Source: Collimonas pratensis (lineage in GTDB: Bacteria > Pseudomonadota > Gammaproteobacteria > Burkholderiales > Burkholderiaceae_D). Taken from it: a stretch of DNA of 64,000 nucleotides. The translations under genes and the position numbers were made by a program. The stretch lies in contig NZ_CP013234.1 in NCBI RefSeq assembly GCF_001584185.1, forward strand, positions 1 to 64,000. Direction: 5' to 3'. Position 1 is the first letter of the stretch. Every line of letters begins with the position of its first letter. Positions 61,375 to 64,000 of this stretch are shown piece by piece. The notes under the pieces are model-generated. The model was not told where the DNA came from and made no database searches. It saw only the letters and a program-made list of their open reading frames with translations.

Positions 61375-61740
61375 GGCGGCTTCCTCGGGTTTGGCCAATG
61401 CTTGCTGCATCCGTCTCCTGCGACAGGCTGATGCCGGAGAAACGTTGCTCGAATGTGTGCTACCGTACAGATTCAATCTTACATCGCGCCTACAGTGAAA
61501 CCATGATTGTAGATAAAGATGCAGCCGCATCTCGATCACTGCGACGCGGTTGCCGCCCGGGCCGCTTGCCTGTTGCTCATGGATGTCGAATCAAGGATGC
61601 CTGACCTGATCAGGGATATCGTCCGGAACTGGAGGACTTGACGTTTACTCAAAATTGCCAGTTTGTACACGCACCTTGAAATGCCATATATAATTTACAA
61701 CGTTGTCCGATTGTCATCCACATTTTCGTTGGAGAAAAAA

Positions 61741-62331
61741 ATGCAAAAAAAATCCTTATTCCCAAGCAAGACCCTTGCTGCCGTTGCTGTCGCCTTGGCT
61801 AGCGTCACTTTCGCCGGTTGCACCACCACCATGCCGGGCAAGGACGCCAGTTCCCAGACCAGCCGCTCCGACGTCAACGCCGGCGTAGACGCCACCTTGT
61901 CGAAACTGTACCAGACCGCACCTGCTTCCCGCGAGCTGGTGGCGCGCGCCAAGGGTGTCCTGGTGTTCCCGCAAGTGCTGCAAGCCAGCTTCGTGGTCGG
62001 CGCTGAATACGGCAAGGGCGCCCTGCGCGTCGGCAACCGCACCGAAGGCTATTACAGCACCACTGCCGGTTCCATCGGTTTCCAGGCAGGCGCGCAATCC
62101 AAAGCCATCGTGCTGCTGTTCATGACGCAAGACGCCTTGGATAAATTCCGCAACAGCAACGGCTGGACAGTCGGCGCTGACGCTACGGTGGCACTGGCCA
62201 ACATTGGCGCCAACGGCAACATCGACACCAACACGGCGCAACAGCCGATCATCGGCTTCGTCACCACCAACGGCGGTCTGATCGCCGGCGTTTCGCTGCA
62301 AGGTGCAAAGATCGCCAAGATCACGCTGTAA
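61741..62331 (+). CDS. SYLF-domain lipoprotein (YSC84-related)
   Basis: From the ATG at 61741 this gives 196 residues. The signal ends in a lipobox near FAGC (residues 23-26). The mature part is the SYLF/Ysc84 lipid-binding domain: ATLSKLYQTAPASRELVARAKGVLVFPQVLQASFVVGAEYGKGALRVG, YYSTTAGSIGFQAGAQSKAIVLLFMTQDALDKFRNSNGWTVGADATVALANIG, and GGLIAGVSLQGAKIAKI. Eukaryotic relatives bind phosphoinositides; bacterial ones are envelope proteins of unknown role. A classic terminator follows. Confidence 0.9.
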   Translation: MQKKSLFPSKTLAAVAVALASVTFAGCTTTMPGKDASSQTSRSDVNAGVDATLSKLYQTAPASRELVARAKGVLVFPQVLQASFVVGAEYGKGALRVGNRTEGYYSTTAGSIGFQAGAQSKAIVLLFMTQDALDKFRNSNGWTVGADATVALANIGANGNIDTNTAQQPIIGFVTTNGGLIAGVSLQGAKIAKITL

Positions 62332-62362
62332 GCAGCAGCGCTTCAAGCAATTCTGAAAGCGG

Positions 62363-62391
62363 TACGGCATCTTCGGATGCCGTATTTTTTT
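62363..62391 (+). terminator. Rho-independent terminator after the SYLF lipoprotein
   Basis: TACGGCATC (62363-62371), a TTCG tetraloop, and GATGCCGTA (62376-62384) followed by a seven-T tract, 32 bases past the stop. This is a textbook intrinsic terminator. Confidence 0.95.
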
Positions 62392-62455
62392 GCCGGCGCA
62401 TTCTCTGCATTCGGGGTAATCTGGTCATGGCGGGCTGCAACGGTCCACTGGTCCG

Positions 62456-63685
62456 CTAATCGCTCAACAGTTCGGCGATCGCCTGCATGCCGTCGACCTG
62501 TTTGGCGACCACCTTGACGATGACGATGATAGGAATCCCCAGCAGCAGGCCCCATATCCCCCACAACCAGCCCCAGAACAGCAGCACGATGAAGACCGCC
62601 GCCGCATTCATTTTAGCGATGCGGCCGGTCATCCAGGTGGTCACGAAGGTGCCGACCAGGGTGGCGATCGCCAGCGTGGAGGCGGCGACCAGCAGCATCA
62701 TGTAGAAGGAATCGAACTGCATGAAGGCGGTGACGCCGGTCGCCACCGCGATCAGCAGCGGGCCGAAGTAGGGAATGATATGCAGGAAGCCCCCGGCCAG
62801 GGCCCAGGCGCCGGCATTTTCAAGGCCGATCCAGCGGAATACGATCCACATCAGCACCGCCAGCAAGGCATTCGTCACCAGCAGCATGAACATGTAGCGC
62901 TGGATCGATGAATTGATTTCCAGCAGGATGCTGACGGCGATCTTCTTGTTCGACAGCGACGGTCCGGTCAGTTTCACCAGCTTGCGCTTGAACTTGTCAC
63001 CCGACAGCAAAAGGAAGAACACCAGGAAGGCCACCATGGTCGCCTGGCCGATGAAAATCATGGCGCCCATCGAGCCGGTCCAGATCCATTCGCTGAGCTG
63101 GAAGGCGGGCGGCGGCGCCACCGCGGGCGCTTGCCGTTTGGGATCGGGTTTGGCGCCGGCAGCTTGTCCGGCGGCGCTCTCGATTTCATTGGCGGCCGCC
63201 TGCATTTTCTGGATGGTGCTGGTTTGTCCGCCCTGGTTCCTGGCGGTGACGATGGCGCGCGACAATTGATGGGCGGCGGCCGGCAGGCGCTCCACGATGG
63301 ACTGGAACTCGCCGCGCAGCGAGTAGCCAACCTGGGCCAGTCCCAGCACCAGCGTCGCCATCACCAGGCAGGTGCCGACCAGGCGCGGCACGCGGATACG
63401 TTCCAGCCAGGCTACCAGCGGATTCAAGGTATAGGCGATGAAAATCCCGAACACCAGCGGCACCAGGAATTTTTGCCCCCATTGCAGCGCGAACACGATG
63501 GCCAGCACGGTAAGTATGCGCAGGCACAGGCTGCGCACGTTGGTGGCGCTGTTGGCAACAAACGGCGCCAGCGGACCGGTGGTCGGCGCTTCCGTGGCGG
63601 GACGGTCTGTCAGTCGTTCCGCCGTCGGCGCGGGATCGGTGGCGTGAACGACTGCTGCTGTTGCATCTTCGCTGATTGGTTTCAT
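62456..63685 (-). CDS. AI-2E family membrane transporter
   Basis: Using the ATG at 63685 this is a 409-residue protein; a GTG at 63703 is an alternative start. It is a PerM/TqsA-type permease with eight or so helices: LVPLVFGIFIAYTLNPLVAWLERIRVPRLVG near the N-terminus, and FVTTWMTGRIAKMNAAAVFIVLLFWGWLWGIWGLLLGIPIIVIVK at the C-terminus. The central loop is Ala/Pro-rich. The family includes an autoinducer-2 exporter and sodium/proton antiporters; the cargo here is unknown. Confidence 0.9.
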   Translation of the reverse strand: MKPISEDATAAVVHATDPAPTAERLTDRPATEAPTTGPLAPFVANSATNVRSLCLRILTVLAIVFALQWGQKFLVPLVFGIFIAYTLNPLVAWLERIRVPRLVGTCLVMATLVLGLAQVGYSLRGEFQSIVERLPAAAHQLSRAIVTARNQGGQTSTIQKMQAAANEIESAAGQAAGAKPDPKRQAPAVAPPPAFQLSEWIWTGSMGAMIFIGQATMVAFLVFFLLLSGDKFKRKLVKLTGPSLSNKKIAVSILLEINSSIQRYMFMLLVTNALLAVLMWIVFRWIGLENAGAWALAGGFLHIIPYFGPLLIAVATGVTAFMQFDSFYMMLLVAASTLAIATLVGTFVTTWMTGRIAKMNAAAVFIVLLFWGWLWGIWGLLLGIPIIVIVKVVAKQVDGMQAIAELLSD

Positions 63686-63992
63686 GGGAATGATTGATTG
63701 CACATCGTGTAAGTAAAGCCAATAGCAGCAGCATATACATGCCGGCTTGGCGGCTTGGTACGTCAGCGTACAGAACCGGCGCTATTTTTCCAGCTCGATT
63801 GTGCGCCAGAAATCCACAGGAATTTGTTTCCTCGCAGGATTGTTTGCGCCGGTAAGAAAGGCAAGTAGATAGAAATTGCTTAAAGGCAATTCCTATGGCT
63901 GTGGAAAAGGGGTATTCTTGAAGACCGACGCTTGAAAAACGGTTTTTTGCCGCCGCTGTTTTTCTGGCATTACCTGCCTGGAGTTGTTAAGC
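63686..63992. other. Intergenic region before the window end
   Basis: These 307 bases hold the divergent promoters of the AI-2E gene and the gene starting at 63993. I see no reading frame or repeat that I can support. Confidence 0.45.
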
Positions 63993-64000
63993 ATGACCGA
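63993..64000 (+). CDS. Start of a gene cut by the window edge
   Basis: An ATG at 63993 with GGAG about ten bases upstream begins MT and then runs off the end. Too little is present to identify it. The supporting evidence is the ribosome-binding site and the gap behind it. Confidence 0.4.

Noticed and set aside
63821..63920. Second origin or DnaA-box cluster suggested by TGTGGA/TCCACA near the window end
   Set aside because: Only imperfect single matches are present; no cluster of TTATCCACA.

Overview
The window opens exactly at the first codon of dnaA, followed by dnaN and gyrB. It is therefore the start of a bacterial chromosome as conventionally numbered. Gene content, codon bias, GC-rich coding DNA and the repeated GTAGGGTGGGCA-type palindromes fit a betaproteobacterium of the Burkholderiales, most like the Oxalobacteraceae (Collimonas, Janthinobacterium or Herbaspirillum relatives). 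That placement is inferred from general resemblance, not from a search.

Layout. 1-5.6 kb: replication genes dnaA-dnaN-gyrB. 5.7-8.6 kb: an accessory patch with a small membrane protein, the decayed remains of a thymidylate-synthase-like gene, and a type IV toxin-antitoxin pair (AbiEi/AbiEii). 8.6-12.1 kb: an AraC regulator divergent from a short-chain dehydrogenase, a pentapeptide-repeat protein, and a 'mobile mystery protein' A/B pair (HTH plus Fic) with clear operator-like repeats. 12.1-18.1 kb: small metabolic genes (membrane protein, DUF899, GST, beta-propeller, TPR/HTH regulator, thiopurine methyltransferase, ABC ATPase). 18.1-26.4 kb: an orphan type VI secretion effector module on the minus strand: VgrG, phospholipase D effector, three tandem Sel1-repeat immunity-like proteins and a PAAR tip. 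26.9-36.3 kb: oxidoreductases, hydrolases, a GST/HxlR pair, small Ala/Lys-rich exported proteins, a lipoprotein and GmhA. 36.6-41.4 kb: an exported sulfatase with an unusual active-site motif, an exported formylglycine-generating-enzyme homologue, a MetQ-like protein and a cysteine-cluster protein. 41.4-48.9 kb: a GntR-controlled catabolic cluster (class V aminotransferase, MFS transporter, hydratase, FAD/Fe-S dehydrogenase) with a matched pair of operators.

49.9-59.5 kb is the most interesting stretch: an RNA-repair locus. RtcR (sigma-54 activator) is divergent from Rsr (Ro60/TROVE). A textbook sigma-54 promoter sits between them and drives rsr, a tandem series of four Y-RNA-like elements, rtcB, rtcA and then a tRNA-His-like gene. 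RlaP, a nucleotidyltransferase of RNA-repair contexts, lies convergent with rtcR. Each of the four RNA elements begins with GAATGC, carries a TACAT block at the bulge of a helix, and is followed by CTTGTC. Two of them contain tRNA modules, at least one being circularly permuted (3' acceptor strand joined to 5' acceptor strand by a tetraloop). An HNH endonuclease and an unexplained two-gene unit follow downstream.

59.5-64 kb returns to ordinary genes: CPBP protease, VOC protein, MaoC dehydratase, a SYLF-domain lipoprotein, an AI-2E family transporter, and the first codons of another gene at the window edge. I see no insertion sequence, rRNA operon or CRISPR array.
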